DNA of 13,841 nucleotides from Ruminococcaceae bacterium UBA7075 (GTDB taxonomy: Bacteria > Bacillota > Clostridia > Oscillospirales > Acutalibacteraceae): NCBI GenBank assembly GCA_002493635.1, contig DKZL01000047.1, positions 18,473 to 32,313 on the forward strand. Reading direction: 5' to 3'. The notes below the pieces were generated by a model that did not search any database, had not been told where the DNA came from, and saw only the letters and a list, made by a program, of their open reading frames with translations. A program made the position numbers and the translations under genes. The number at the start of each line of letters is the position of its first letter. Position 1 is the first letter of the stretch. Below are positions 1 to 5,416 of the stretch, one piece after another.

Positions 1-14
1 TTGCCTGCGGCAGT

Positions 15-47
15 TTATTGTGCTCCGCACAATAATTATGATATAAT
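15..47 (+). promoter_or_regulatory. Promoter of holB-ricT with overlapping hairpin
   Basis: An extended -10 element, TGATATAAT, lies at 39-47, with a weak -35 (TTGTGC at 18-23, 18-nt spacer). Transcription would start near 54, just before the ribosome site at 57-63. A perfect 9-bp inverted repeat with a 3-nt loop (15-23 and 27-35, TTATTGTGC/GCACAATAA) overlaps the -35 and spacer. It may be an operator, or the tail of an upstream gene's terminator, although no T-tract follows it. The promoter call rests on pattern only. Confidence 0.5.
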
Positions 48-68
48 CTATATTGTGAGGTGAGTTCT

Positions 69-932
69 GTGAATACAAGCGGATTTGATTTTGACAGTCG
101 GACTATCAGTGCGTTAAGTTCCCTTGAGTCAGACGGCAGAATACCTCACGCTATCATAATTGAGGGCAGTGACAGGGAAAAAACGCTTGCAGCCGCAAAG
201 TTTTTGTCAATGTACGCTGTATGCACATCAGAGCAAAAGCCCTGTGCAGTATGCAATCAGTGTCACAAGGCTATGAACGCCGCTCACGCAGATATATATT
301 ATGCTCAGCCCGAGGGTAAGTCGGGCGGCTATTCGATAAAACAGCTGAGGAAAATTATTGATGACGCTTATATAAAGCCAAATGAGGCTGACGCAAAGGT
401 GTATATTCTTGCGGATGCCGAAAATCGCCTGAGCGCAGTTCAGCAGAATGCCCTTTTAAAGCTGATTGAGGAACCGCCTAAAAATGTTGTGTTCATATTT
501 ACCTGCGAGAACAGCCGTAATTTTCTGATAACCATTCGCTCAAGATGTACGGTTATACGGCTCAGAAACGAGCATAGCTTTGATGAAGATGTATGCAGTT
601 TTGCAAGAAAAATTATAGAGGGAATGCTGTCATCAAAGGAATATGACCTGCTCAAAAGTCTGACGGTTCTTTCAAAAAAGGACAAGGCGGACGATGTTTT
701 GTCGGTTGTTACGCTTATTTTGCGTGACGGACTTATGTTGTTGTCGGGCGGTAAGCCGAAAACAGATGCAGAGCTTGGCAGACAATTAAGTCTGAGCTTT
801 AACAAACGAAAAATAATGGAGCTTATAGAGGTCACGGAAGATGCAAAGACTAAAATAGCTCAATATATAAATATTAACCTGCTTACAACATGGTTGTGCG
901 GTGAATACAGGAGGATTTCATGGCAGAGGTAG
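69..932 (+). CDS. holB: DNA polymerase III subunit delta prime (clamp loader)
   Basis: This is a clamp-loader subunit that, with DnaX and HolA, opens the beta sliding clamp at primed sites during chromosome replication in the cytoplasm. The 287-residue length is near normal for Firmicutes. It has the AAA+ delta-prime layout: a degenerate P-loop at about residues 33-39 (GSDREKT, no GKT/S, as expected for a subunit that does not hydrolyse ATP), a four-cysteine zinc module (C52, C59, C62, C65), the helix ending in LLKLIEEPP (129-137) and the SRC sensor-1 motif at 158-160. A GTG start at 69 is preferred because GAGGTGA at 57-63 lies 5 nt upstream. An alternative GTG at 60 lies inside that ribosome site and would add three residues. 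The 3' end overlaps ricT by 13 nt, so the two are probably translated from one mRNA. Family identification is firm. Confidence 0.93.
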   Translation: MNTSGFDFDSRTISALSSLESDGRIPHAIIIEGSDREKTLAAAKFLSMYAVCTSEQKPCAVCNQCHKAMNAAHADIYYAQPEGKSGGYSIKQLRKIIDDAYIKPNEADAKVYILADAENRLSAVQQNALLKLIEEPPKNVVFIFTCENSRNFLITIRSRCTVIRLRNEHSFDEDVCSFARKIIEGMLSSKEYDLLKSLTVLSKKDKADDVLSVVTLILRDGLMLLSGGKPKTDAELGRQLSLSFNKRKIMELIEVTEDAKTKIAQYININLLTTWLCGEYRRISWQR

Positions 933-1786
933 TCGGAGTAAGATTTAAAGAGGTTGGCAAGGTATATTATTTCAACCCCGTAGATAATAAACTTAACAGC
1001 GGAGATATGGTAATTGTTGAAACAGCACGTGGATTTGAGTGCGGCGAAATTGCTATGCCGAACAAAATTGTTGATGACAGCGAGATTACGCATCCGCTCA
1101 AACCTATTGTGCGAATTGCTACCGAAAAGGATTTGCAGAGACTTGCCGAAAACAGAGAAAAGGAAGTAGAGGCTTATAAAATCTGCGAGCAGAAAATTGC
1201 CCAGCACAAGCTTGAAATGAAGCTGGTCAATGTGGAATACACCTTTGATAACAGCAAAATTTTATTTTACTTTACAGCTGACGGCAGAGTGGATTTCAGA
1301 GCTCTTGTCAAGGATTTGGCATCAGTGTTCAGGACAAGAATTGAACTTCGCCAGATTGGCGTGCGTGACGAAGCAAAAATGCTCGGCGGTCTCGGAATGT
1401 GCGGCAAGCCGTTTTGTTGTGCAACATTTATGGGAGAATTTCAGCCTGTGTCAATCAAAATGGCAAAAGAGCAGGGATTATCGCTTTCTCCTGTGAAAAT
1501 TTCGGGTACCTGCGGACGTCTTATGTGCTGTCTTAAGTATGAGCAGGAGGCGTACACTGATCTTCTCAAACATACACCTAAAGTTGGTGCGATTGTAAAT
1601 ACTCCCGAGGGAAAAGGCTTGGTTGTGGAAAACAATCTTATTGCCGGAACGCTTAAGGTTAAGCTTAATAATGCCCCCGAGGATGTTGCGCCAAAGACAT
1701 TTACTGTCAAGCAGTGCAAGCTGTTGAAGGACGGCTATATTAAAGTAGGAAAAAAAGAACTTGAAGAATTTAAAGGTTTGGAATAA
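920..1786 (+). CDS. ricT: PSP1-family Fe-S regulatory protein RicT (YaaT)
   Basis: 288 residues, a PSP1 C-terminal-domain protein. In Bacillus subtilis the orthologue (YaaT/RicT) forms a complex with RicA and RicF that carries [4Fe-4S] clusters, acts with RNase Y in mRNA maturation, and affects sporulation, competence and biofilm formation. Two matching cysteine clusters are visible: C161-x4-C166-C167 and C198-x4-C203-C204, the expected metal-ligand region. The start is set by AGGAGGA at 909-915, 4 nt before the ATG. That ribosome site lies inside the end of holB, and the holB-ricT adjacency is conserved in Firmicutes, which supports the call. No partner ricA/ricF gene is in the window. Function is taken from the family; nothing looks damaged. 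Confidence 0.93.
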   Translation: MAEVVGVRFKEVGKVYYFNPVDNKLNSGDMVIVETARGFECGEIAMPNKIVDDSEITHPLKPIVRIATEKDLQRLAENREKEVEAYKICEQKIAQHKLEMKLVNVEYTFDNSKILFYFTADGRVDFRALVKDLASVFRTRIELRQIGVRDEAKMLGGLGMCGKPFCCATFMGEFQPVSIKMAKEQGLSLSPVKISGTCGRLMCCLKYEQEAYTDLLKHTPKVGAIVNTPEGKGLVVENNLIAGTLKVKLNNAPEDVAPKTFTVKQCKLLKDGYIKVGKKELEEFKGLE

Positions 1787-1846
1787 ATTTTTTGGTTCTA
1801 TAATAAATGTTGGGTGACAACAAACGTAGCCTTTAAAAAGTTCTGC

Positions 1847-1876
1847 GTAGGGGACGTCAAGGATGCCGTCCCCTAC
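1847..1876. repeat. Small palindromic repeat (GTAGGGGACG type)
   Basis: A perfect 10-bp inverted repeat (GTAGGGGACG at 1847-1856, CGTCCCCTAC at 1867-1876) with a 10-nt loop. It has no T-tract, so it is not an obvious terminator. The arm resembles the ends of the larger palindrome at 5173-5252 (GTAGGGAACG). The two look like members of one dispersed palindromic repeat class. Confidence 0.7.
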
Positions 1877-1953
1877 AAAAGATAACTTCCATAAAATGGT
1901 TACTTTTTATTTTTCCTCCAACTATTTACATTGAACCTAATTTTTTTGAAACC

Positions 1954-1997
1954 AAAAAGCACTTACCGATTCATAGAAATCGATAAGTGCTTTCTTG
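1954..1997. terminator. Bidirectional terminator between ricT and the xre-type gene
   Basis: A 15-bp stem with one mismatch (1956-1970 with 1979-1993; arm begins AAAGCACTTA). It has an A-run before it and T-rich sequence after it, so it could stop ricT transcripts on the plus strand and the regulator gene on the minus strand. Its arm sequence closely matches the hairpin at 2817-2846 on the other side of the island. Confidence 0.7.
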
Positions 1998-2076
1998 TTT
2001 TATAGGAAATTGCTTGTACTTTGCAGTCGGGTAATGGTGCTGGCTACTCGGGCAAGTGCCGTTCATCGGCTGCTTC
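1993..2076. repeat. Dispersed repeat family A, copy 1
   Basis: Begins after the terminator with TTGTTTTATAGGAAATTG and ends with CGGGCAAGTGC...CGGCTGCTT at 2049-2075. Both ends match the copy at 11267-11368, and parts match 9955-10000 and 13819-13841. The 3' end of this copy overlaps the last codons of the minus-strand regulator gene at 2044-2274. No reading frame of its own was found. Confidence 0.6.
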
Positions 2077-2274
2077 ATTACTGTATTCGATTATATCCGA
2101 AATATCGCAGTTAAGTGCAGTGCAGATTTTGTCGAGAATATAACTGTCATATCTCACAACTTTATTTTTATAATAATTGTCTATAATCTGATAGAAGATT
2201 CCGGTGCGTTTTGACAATTCATATCTTGTTATATTCAAGTTTTCCAAAGCTTTATCAATTGTTAGTTTTATCAT
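2044..2274 (-). CDS. Cro/CI-type (XRE) helix-turn-helix regulator
   Basis: A 76-residue, single-domain DNA-binding protein. The layout MIKLTIDKALEN..., then a helix-turn-helix at about residues 17-36 (TRYELSKRTGIFYQIIDNYY) and the LDKICTALNCDISDII helix, is typical of small XRE regulators. ATG at 2274 fits the family N-terminus. A GTG at 2289 would add five residues but lies within the only ribosome site (GAGGTG, 2287-2292), which sits about 12 nt before the ATG. The last ten residues (67-76, NEAADERHLP region) are encoded inside the dispersed repeat at 1993-2076, so the C-terminus may have been replaced by repeat read-through. It is divergent from the SLOG gene at 2393 and shares a promoter region with it. 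Autoregulation and control of the neighbour are inferred. Confidence 0.82.
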   Translation of the reverse strand: MIKLTIDKALENLNITRYELSKRTGIFYQIIDNYYKNKVVRYDSYILDKICTALNCDISDIIEYSNEAADERHLPE

Positions 2275-2292
2275 AATTTTATTATACACCTC

Positions 2293-2350
2293 TAACTATA
2301 TTTTATTAGAGATATAGTTACTTGACAATTCTTTTCAACGATTATATAAT
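2293..2350. promoter_or_regulatory. Overlapping divergent promoters with inverted-repeat operator
   Basis: Plus strand: a perfect consensus sigma-A promoter, TTGACA at 2322-2327, 17-nt spacer, TATAAT at 2345-2350, driving the SLOG gene. Minus strand: TTGTCA (2328-2323), 17-nt spacer, TAAAAT (2305-2300), driving the regulator gene. The two -35 boxes occupy the same bases. A perfect 8-bp inverted repeat, TAACTATA at 2293-2300 and TATAGTTA at 2313-2320 (12-nt gap), lies across the minus promoter spacer and -10, and abuts the plus -35. This arrangement is expected for an operator bound by the adjacent regulator. Confidence 0.7.
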
Positions 2351-2392
2351 CATATTATATAGAATTAAATCATTGTATAATTGAGTGATGTT

Positions 2393-2788
2393 ATGATTAA
2401 AAGAATAGTAGTTGCGGGCAGCAGAGATTATAGTGATTATCAAGAGGCAAAATCATATATTGATTTATGTATCAGTCGGATAAGAAAAGAATATACACTT
2501 ATTTTTGTTTCGGGAGCTTGCAAAGGTGCGGATATTCTGGGCGAACGATATGCGATTGAGAATGGATATAAAATTGAAAGATATACTGCTAAGTGGTCGG
2601 AATTTGGCAAATCAGCAGGTCCAAAAAGAAATAAACAAATGGCGACACTTGCAGATTATGTTATTTGTTTTTGGGACGGTAAAAGCGAAGGCACAAAATC
2701 AATGATAAAATACACATTGCAATTTAATAAACCTATACGAATCAAGTATATAAACCAAAAGTCTGACAATTTAGTTTTTACTTTCTGA
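2393..2788 (+). CDS. DUF2493 / YspA-like SLOG-family protein
   Basis: A 131-residue protein of the DUF2493 (YspA/YpsA-related) branch of the SLOG Rossmann superfamily. These proteins are predicted to bind nucleotides or nucleotide-derived ligands and are often found in conflict or mobile-element contexts. Visible motifs are VAGSRDY at 7-13, SGACKGAD at 40-47 (the usual glycine-rich phosphate-binding loop), GPKRNKQM at 76-83 and WDGKSEGTKSMI at 94-105. ATG at 2393 is preferred: it is preceded by GAGTGA 4 nt upstream and gives the family-like start MIKRIVVAGSRDY. A TTG at 2381 would add four residues with no ribosome site. It stands alone under a consensus promoter, opposite the XRE-type gene. 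The ligand and cellular role are unknown. Confidence 0.83.
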   Translation: MIKRIVVAGSRDYSDYQEAKSYIDLCISRIRKEYTLIFVSGACKGADILGERYAIENGYKIERYTAKWSEFGKSAGPKRNKQMATLADYVICFWDGKSEGTKSMIKYTLQFNKPIRIKYINQKSDNLVFTF

Positions 2789-2816
2789 TTAAGTTTGAAT
2801 TAAACCTATATAAAAA

Positions 2817-2853
2817 AGCACTTATCGGAATAAACCGATAGGTGCTCTTTTTT
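2817..2853. terminator. Bidirectional terminator after the SLOG gene
   Basis: A 12-bp stem with one G-T pair (2817-2828 with 2835-2846, arms AGCACTTATCGG and CCGATAGGTGCT) and a 6-nt loop. It is flanked by an A-run at 2812-2817 and a T-rich tail at 2848-2853. On the plus strand it ends the SLOG gene; on the minus strand it could end the DUF1275 gene at 3043. Confidence 0.82.
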
Positions 2854-2854
2854 A

Positions 2855-3046
2855 GCGCCGGTGGGCGCTTTACCCGTTATATAAAACGCATTTATAGAAA
2901 ACTCGGTATCTCGGAGTTTAGAAAATTGCTCGGTTGCGTTTGGGCATAGAAGTGAATTTTTATATGGTGCTGTCTGCACGGCGCCGGTGGGCGCTTTACC
3001 CGTTATATAAAACGCATTTATATCAAACTTAGTATCTTGAAGTTAA
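2855..3046. repeat. Tandem pair of repeat family B
   Basis: A 42-bp sequence beginning GCGCCGGTGGGCGCTTTACC occurs identically at 2855-2896 and 2981-3022, a period of 126 bp. Similarity continues to about 2920 and 3046 (GGTATCTCGGAGTTTA versus AGTATCTTGAAGTTAA). The spacer at 2942-2952 shares GGGCATAGAAG with the family A copy at 11304. The DUF1275 stop codon lies at the edge of the second copy. No reading frame of its own was found. Confidence 0.85.
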
Positions 3047-3750
3047 AGCATTGATTTAAAAGTGTCATTTTTATGACTGTGCTTTTTTGTTCGGAGCTTT
3101 GTCAACAGTTCGCATTGGCGGAAATATGCAGCACCTGTAAGGACAACGGGGATATATCCAAACCATATGCTGTGTACCCCAAATAACACACTTGCAATAC
3201 ATACTACTGCAACTCCGATGTGAAAACACAGAAGTGTAGTCCAATAGAATTTTGTTTTGTCAAGCTGTGCTTTGTCCTTATCTGTAAAGTACTGCGTAAG
3301 TGACATTGTAGCCTGACGAAGGTTATTTGTAGAAAAAATTGTAGAGCTTACATATCCTGCGTCATCATTAAATGCGTTCCACTGGATAGGCATAGCAAAA
3401 ACTATTGGCAAAAGAACAAAGTTAATGCTCGTAAATTTTGTGATAACACCTACAGCGGTAATTGCAGACAAATCAAGTATAAGACTTACTGCACGAAGAT
3501 TTTTGCCGACAAATTTGCGGTAAAGAACACAAAACGCATTGCCTGACATATATGTTAGCAGTGCTGCGAAAATATAGACAAGACCTGCATAATCGTGCCC
3601 TACCAGTTTTTCGACAAGGTGAATCATATTTGCAGTCTGAGCATTTGCAAAAAGTTCATAAAAATTTATTATTGCATAACCGCCCATAAATCCGCCTATC
3701 ATACTTGCGGTGTAGTGGGTAAACCTTTGATTTTTTAATTGATTATCCAT
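3043..3750 (-). CDS. DUF1275 (YoaK-like) membrane protein
   Basis: A 235-residue polytopic membrane protein of the DUF1275/YoaK family, whose substrate and function are unknown. Family hallmarks are the N-terminal GGYAIINFYELFANAQTANM stretch at 23-42 and the MPIQWNAFNDDAGYVSSTIF region at 120-139. Hydrophobic segments lie near 14-35, 55-78, 87-120 and, at the C-terminal end, 175-215. The C-terminus is basic and histidine-rich. ATG at 3750 is preferred: CAGGGA stands 6 nt upstream, whereas ATG at 3777 (nine more residues) has no ribosome site. A likely promoter lies at 3846-3817. The gene is divergent from bioY, and its promoter is distinct from the biotin operator, so shared control is not evident. 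The stop codon abuts repeat family B. Confidence 0.85.
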   Translation of the reverse strand: MDNQLKNQRFTHYTASMIGGFMGGYAIINFYELFANAQTANMIHLVEKLVGHDYAGLVYIFAALLTYMSGNAFCVLYRKFVGKNLRAVSLILDLSAITAVGVITKFTSINFVLLPIVFAMPIQWNAFNDDAGYVSSTIFSTNNLRQATMSLTQYFTDKDKAQLDKTKFYWTTLLCFHIGVAVVCIASVLFGVHSIWFGYIPVVLTGAAYFRQCELLTKLRTKKHSHKNDTFKSML

Positions 3751-3816
3751 TTTAAATCCCTGATATATAATATGCATTAAAATACTTTGTGTAAATCATA
3801 CAAATTTCTCAAAGTT

Positions 3817-3846
3817 ATTATAGCACGTTGACCATAGGCTTGTAAA
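3817..3846 (-). promoter_or_regulatory. Probable promoter of the DUF1275 gene
   Basis: On the minus strand, TTTACA at 3846-3841, an 18-nt spacer and a perfect TATAAT at 3822-3817. Transcription would start near 3810, leaving a leader of about 60 nt. Pattern evidence only. Confidence 0.5.
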
Positions 3847-3874
3847 GCAAAATGTCGTTTAAAAACGAAAAAAT

Positions 3875-3964
3875 GTATTGTCAACTATTTTAAATATAAC
3901 AGTTGACAATACAAAAGATATGTTTTATAATATTGTCAACTAAAAATTGACACTGATTGACAAT
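3875..3964 (+). promoter_or_regulatory. BirA-type biotin operator(s) overlapping the bioY promoter
   Basis: A perfect 12-bp inverted repeat, GTATTGTCAACT at 3875-3886 and AGTTGACAATAC at 3901-3912, is separated by 14 nt. This matches the TTGT-AAC/GTT-ACAA layout with a 14-16 nt gap known for Firmicutes BirA sites. Its right arm supplies the -35 (TTGACA at 3903-3908) of a consensus promoter whose -10 is TATAAT at 3926-3931 (17-nt spacer). A second, less perfect pair (TTGTCAA at 3933-3939, TTGACAA at 3957-3963, 17-nt gap) covers the start site and ends 4 nt before the ribosome site. Biotin-dependent repression is the clear prediction. birA is not in the window. Confidence 0.88.
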
Positions 3965-3979
3965 TATGGAGGCATTTTT

Positions 3980-4543
3980 ATGGATAACAAAAAAAGCAGT
4001 AAGGGAAAAACAGCGTTGCTTGACCTTGTGTTTATTTCAATGTTTACAGCATTAATTGCGGTTTGTTCACAAATATCAATTCCGCTTGGACCTGTTCCGT
4101 TTACGCTTCAGACAATGGCGGTCTGCATTACGGCTGCAATGCTCGGATGGAAACGTGGTACAATAAGTGTGTTGGTGTATTTATTAATCGGATTGGTCGG
4201 TGTTCCTGTTTTTGCAGGCTTTTCAGGTGGTTTTTCATCGGTTGTAACACCTGCATTCGGTTATATTATAGGTTTTATTTTAACTGCTGTTGTTGTAGGT
4301 CTGAGCACAAAGTTTTTTGGCAATAAGATGGTACCCTTGATTATTTCAATGGTAATCGGAATTTTTCTTTGTTATGTTGTCGGTACAATATGGTTTATGG
4401 TTGTTTATAATGTGACCGGTCAATACATAGACTTAGGACTTGCATTGTCCTGGTGTGTTATTCCTTTTATTATTCCGGATATAGCAAAAATCGCCGTCGC
4501 CGCAATCCTCGTAAACAGACTCAGCAAAATTGTAAAGATATAA
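3980..4543 (+). CDS. bioY: Biotin transporter BioY (ECF substrate-binding component)
   Basis: A 187-residue integral membrane S-component that binds biotin at the outer face and passes it inward with the shared ECF ATPase/transmembrane module, which is not encoded here. Family motifs are IPLGPVPFTLQTMAV at 34-48, LGWKRG at 55-60, the GLVGVPVFAGFSGG segment at 71-84, TPAFGYIIGF at 90-99 and PDIAK at 166-170, where D167 and K170 match the biotin-contacting Asp/Lys pair of the family. About six hydrophobic segments fit the S-component fold. ATG at 3980 is set by GGAGG at 3968-3972, 7 nt upstream; the frame is open to 3947 but has no ribosome site there. It sits under a biotin operator and is followed after 10 nt by the DUF1284 gene. 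Confidence 0.96.
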   Translation: MDNKKSSKGKTALLDLVFISMFTALIAVCSQISIPLGPVPFTLQTMAVCITAAMLGWKRGTISVLVYLLIGLVGVPVFAGFSGGFSSVVTPAFGYIIGFILTAVVVGLSTKFFGNKMVPLIISMVIGIFLCYVVGTIWFMVVYNVTGQYIDLGLALSWCVIPFIIPDIAKIAVAAILVNRLSKIVKI

Positions 4544-4553
4544 AGGGGATAAT

Positions 4554-4949
4554 ATGTCAGAAATAATTTTAATAAGACCGCATCACGGTTTGTGTTCTCA
4601 GTTTTTTGTGGGGAACGGCTATAGCGATGAATTTGTTGAAAATATGACAAATGTTCTTGACAAGTTGAATACACAAAATCTTACAGTTAAGATTGTTGAA
4701 CATTGCGATGATATTTGTTCCTGCTGTCCTAAAAATATGGGCGGTATGTGTGAAAACGAGGAGAGCGTAATTCAGCACGACAACAAATGTCTTGAGGAGT
4801 ATGGCTACAAAGTCGGTGACGAGATACTTTGGAATGATTTAAGGGAAAAGGTTGTTTCAAAAATTAAAGCAGAGAATAAATTGCCAAGTGTTTGTCAAGA
4901 ATGCAGTTGGGGTTCTATTTGTGAAAAATTTGATATAGAAAAACTTTGA
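4554..4949 (+). CDS. DUF1284 cysteine-rich protein
   Basis: A 131-residue soluble protein of the DUF1284 family, function unknown. The N-terminal RPHHGLC (8-14) and GNGYSDEFVENM (20-31) are family signatures. Nine cysteines fall in clusters: C14, C51, C55, C57, C58, C66, C79, then C114-x2-C117 and C123 in a CQECSWGSIC ending. With H10 and H11 this suggests metal or iron-sulfur binding, but no cofactor can be assigned from sequence. The ribosome site AAAGGGGA at 4542-4549 lies 4 nt before the ATG. The gene starts 10 nt after the bioY stop with no terminator between them, so it should be co-transcribed and biotin-repressed. A link to biotin metabolism is inferred from this context alone. Confidence 0.88.
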   Translation: MSEIILIRPHHGLCSQFFVGNGYSDEFVENMTNVLDKLNTQNLTVKIVEHCDDICSCCPKNMGGMCENEESVIQHDNKCLEEYGYKVGDEILWNDLREKVVSKIKAENKLPSVCQECSWGSICEKFDIEKL

Positions 4950-5172
4950 AAAAATACATTAATATAATGAATAACTTGTGATAAAATGCAGCAAAAGAAA
5001 TATTATAGAGTTTTATGATTATCCCTTTTAGTCAGCCTCATTTGTATACGATATTGGTGACAAATTATAGTTTTTTTCGGACGCTTCATAAGTATTATTT
5101 TAATTGTAACGTTTGCGACCCGAAGATATACTTCGATTATTCGGTAAATATCATATTTTTCCTTAACAATCT
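4950..5172. other. Gene-free stretch after the DUF1284 gene
   Basis: AT-rich, with no supported reading frame and no strong terminator directly after the DUF1284 stop. A small hairpin (CGAAG, 5-nt loop, CTTCG at 5122-5136) is visible. No known RNA gene was recognised. Confidence 0.5.
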
Positions 5173-5252
5173 GTAGGGAACGACCCCTGTGTCGTTCCTA
5201 ATAGTACAGTGCTATTTTTGGAGTTAGGAACGACACGGGGGTCGTTCCCTAC
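5173..5252. repeat. 80-bp palindromic element (nested hairpins)
   Basis: Two 29-nt arms (5173-5201 and 5224-5252) are reverse complements except for one position that still allows a G-U pair, with a 22-nt centre. Each arm also folds on itself (GGAACGAC ... GTCGTTCC, 6-nt loop), so the element can form either one long stem or two small hairpins. Arm ends (GTAGGGAACG/CGTTCCCTAC) resemble the small palindrome at 1847. It has no T-tract and no reading frame. It is probably a dispersed palindromic or miniature mobile repeat. Confidence 0.85.
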
Positions 5253-5295
5253 GATATGGTGCTAAATATATATGAAAATTATCTGTACCGCACTA

Positions 5296-5416
5296 AAAGC
5301 CTCCTTAGAAAAGGAGGTGTCACGCTTGCGTGACGGAGGATTGAAAATAAGGTCACATCAAAACTTTTGAATCCTCAGTCAGCTTCCGCTGACAGCTCCT
5401 TTACAAAGGAGCCTTT
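5296..5416. mobile_element. 121-bp MITE-like element with 52-bp imperfect terminal inverted repeats
   Basis: The left arm (5296-5347, AAAGCCTCCTTAGAAAAGGA...) and right arm (5365-5416, reading inward AAAGGCTCCTTTGTAAAGGA...) are imperfect reverse complements along 52 nt, with a 17-nt centre. Each arm contains its own small hairpins (CCTCCTT/AAGGAGG; GTCACGC/GCGTGAC on the left, GTCAGC/GCTGAC on the right). It encodes nothing, so mobility would need a transposase in trans. No clear target duplication was seen. The overall form matches the non-coding AAAGCCTCC-type repeats common in gut Firmicutes. Confidence 0.72.

Noticed and set aside
440..835. 131-codon open frame on the minus strand inside holB
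   Set aside because: Antisense shadow of a clearly identified gene; no ribosome site, no recognisable domain.
1787..1846. Possible IS end (TTTTTTGGTTCTATAATAAATG and the TGTTG/CAACA hairpin)
   Set aside because: Looks like a common intergenic motif, but I could find no matching partner end, transposase or target duplication in the window.
2855..3046. CRISPR-like array from the repeated 42-bp units
   Set aside because: Only two units, with an 84-bp spacer that itself resembles other repeats, and no cas genes.
4950..5172. Possible small RNA gene in the gap after the DUF1284 gene
   Set aside because: No convincing promoter-plus-terminator pair or recognisable RNA fold was found; only a 5-bp hairpin.
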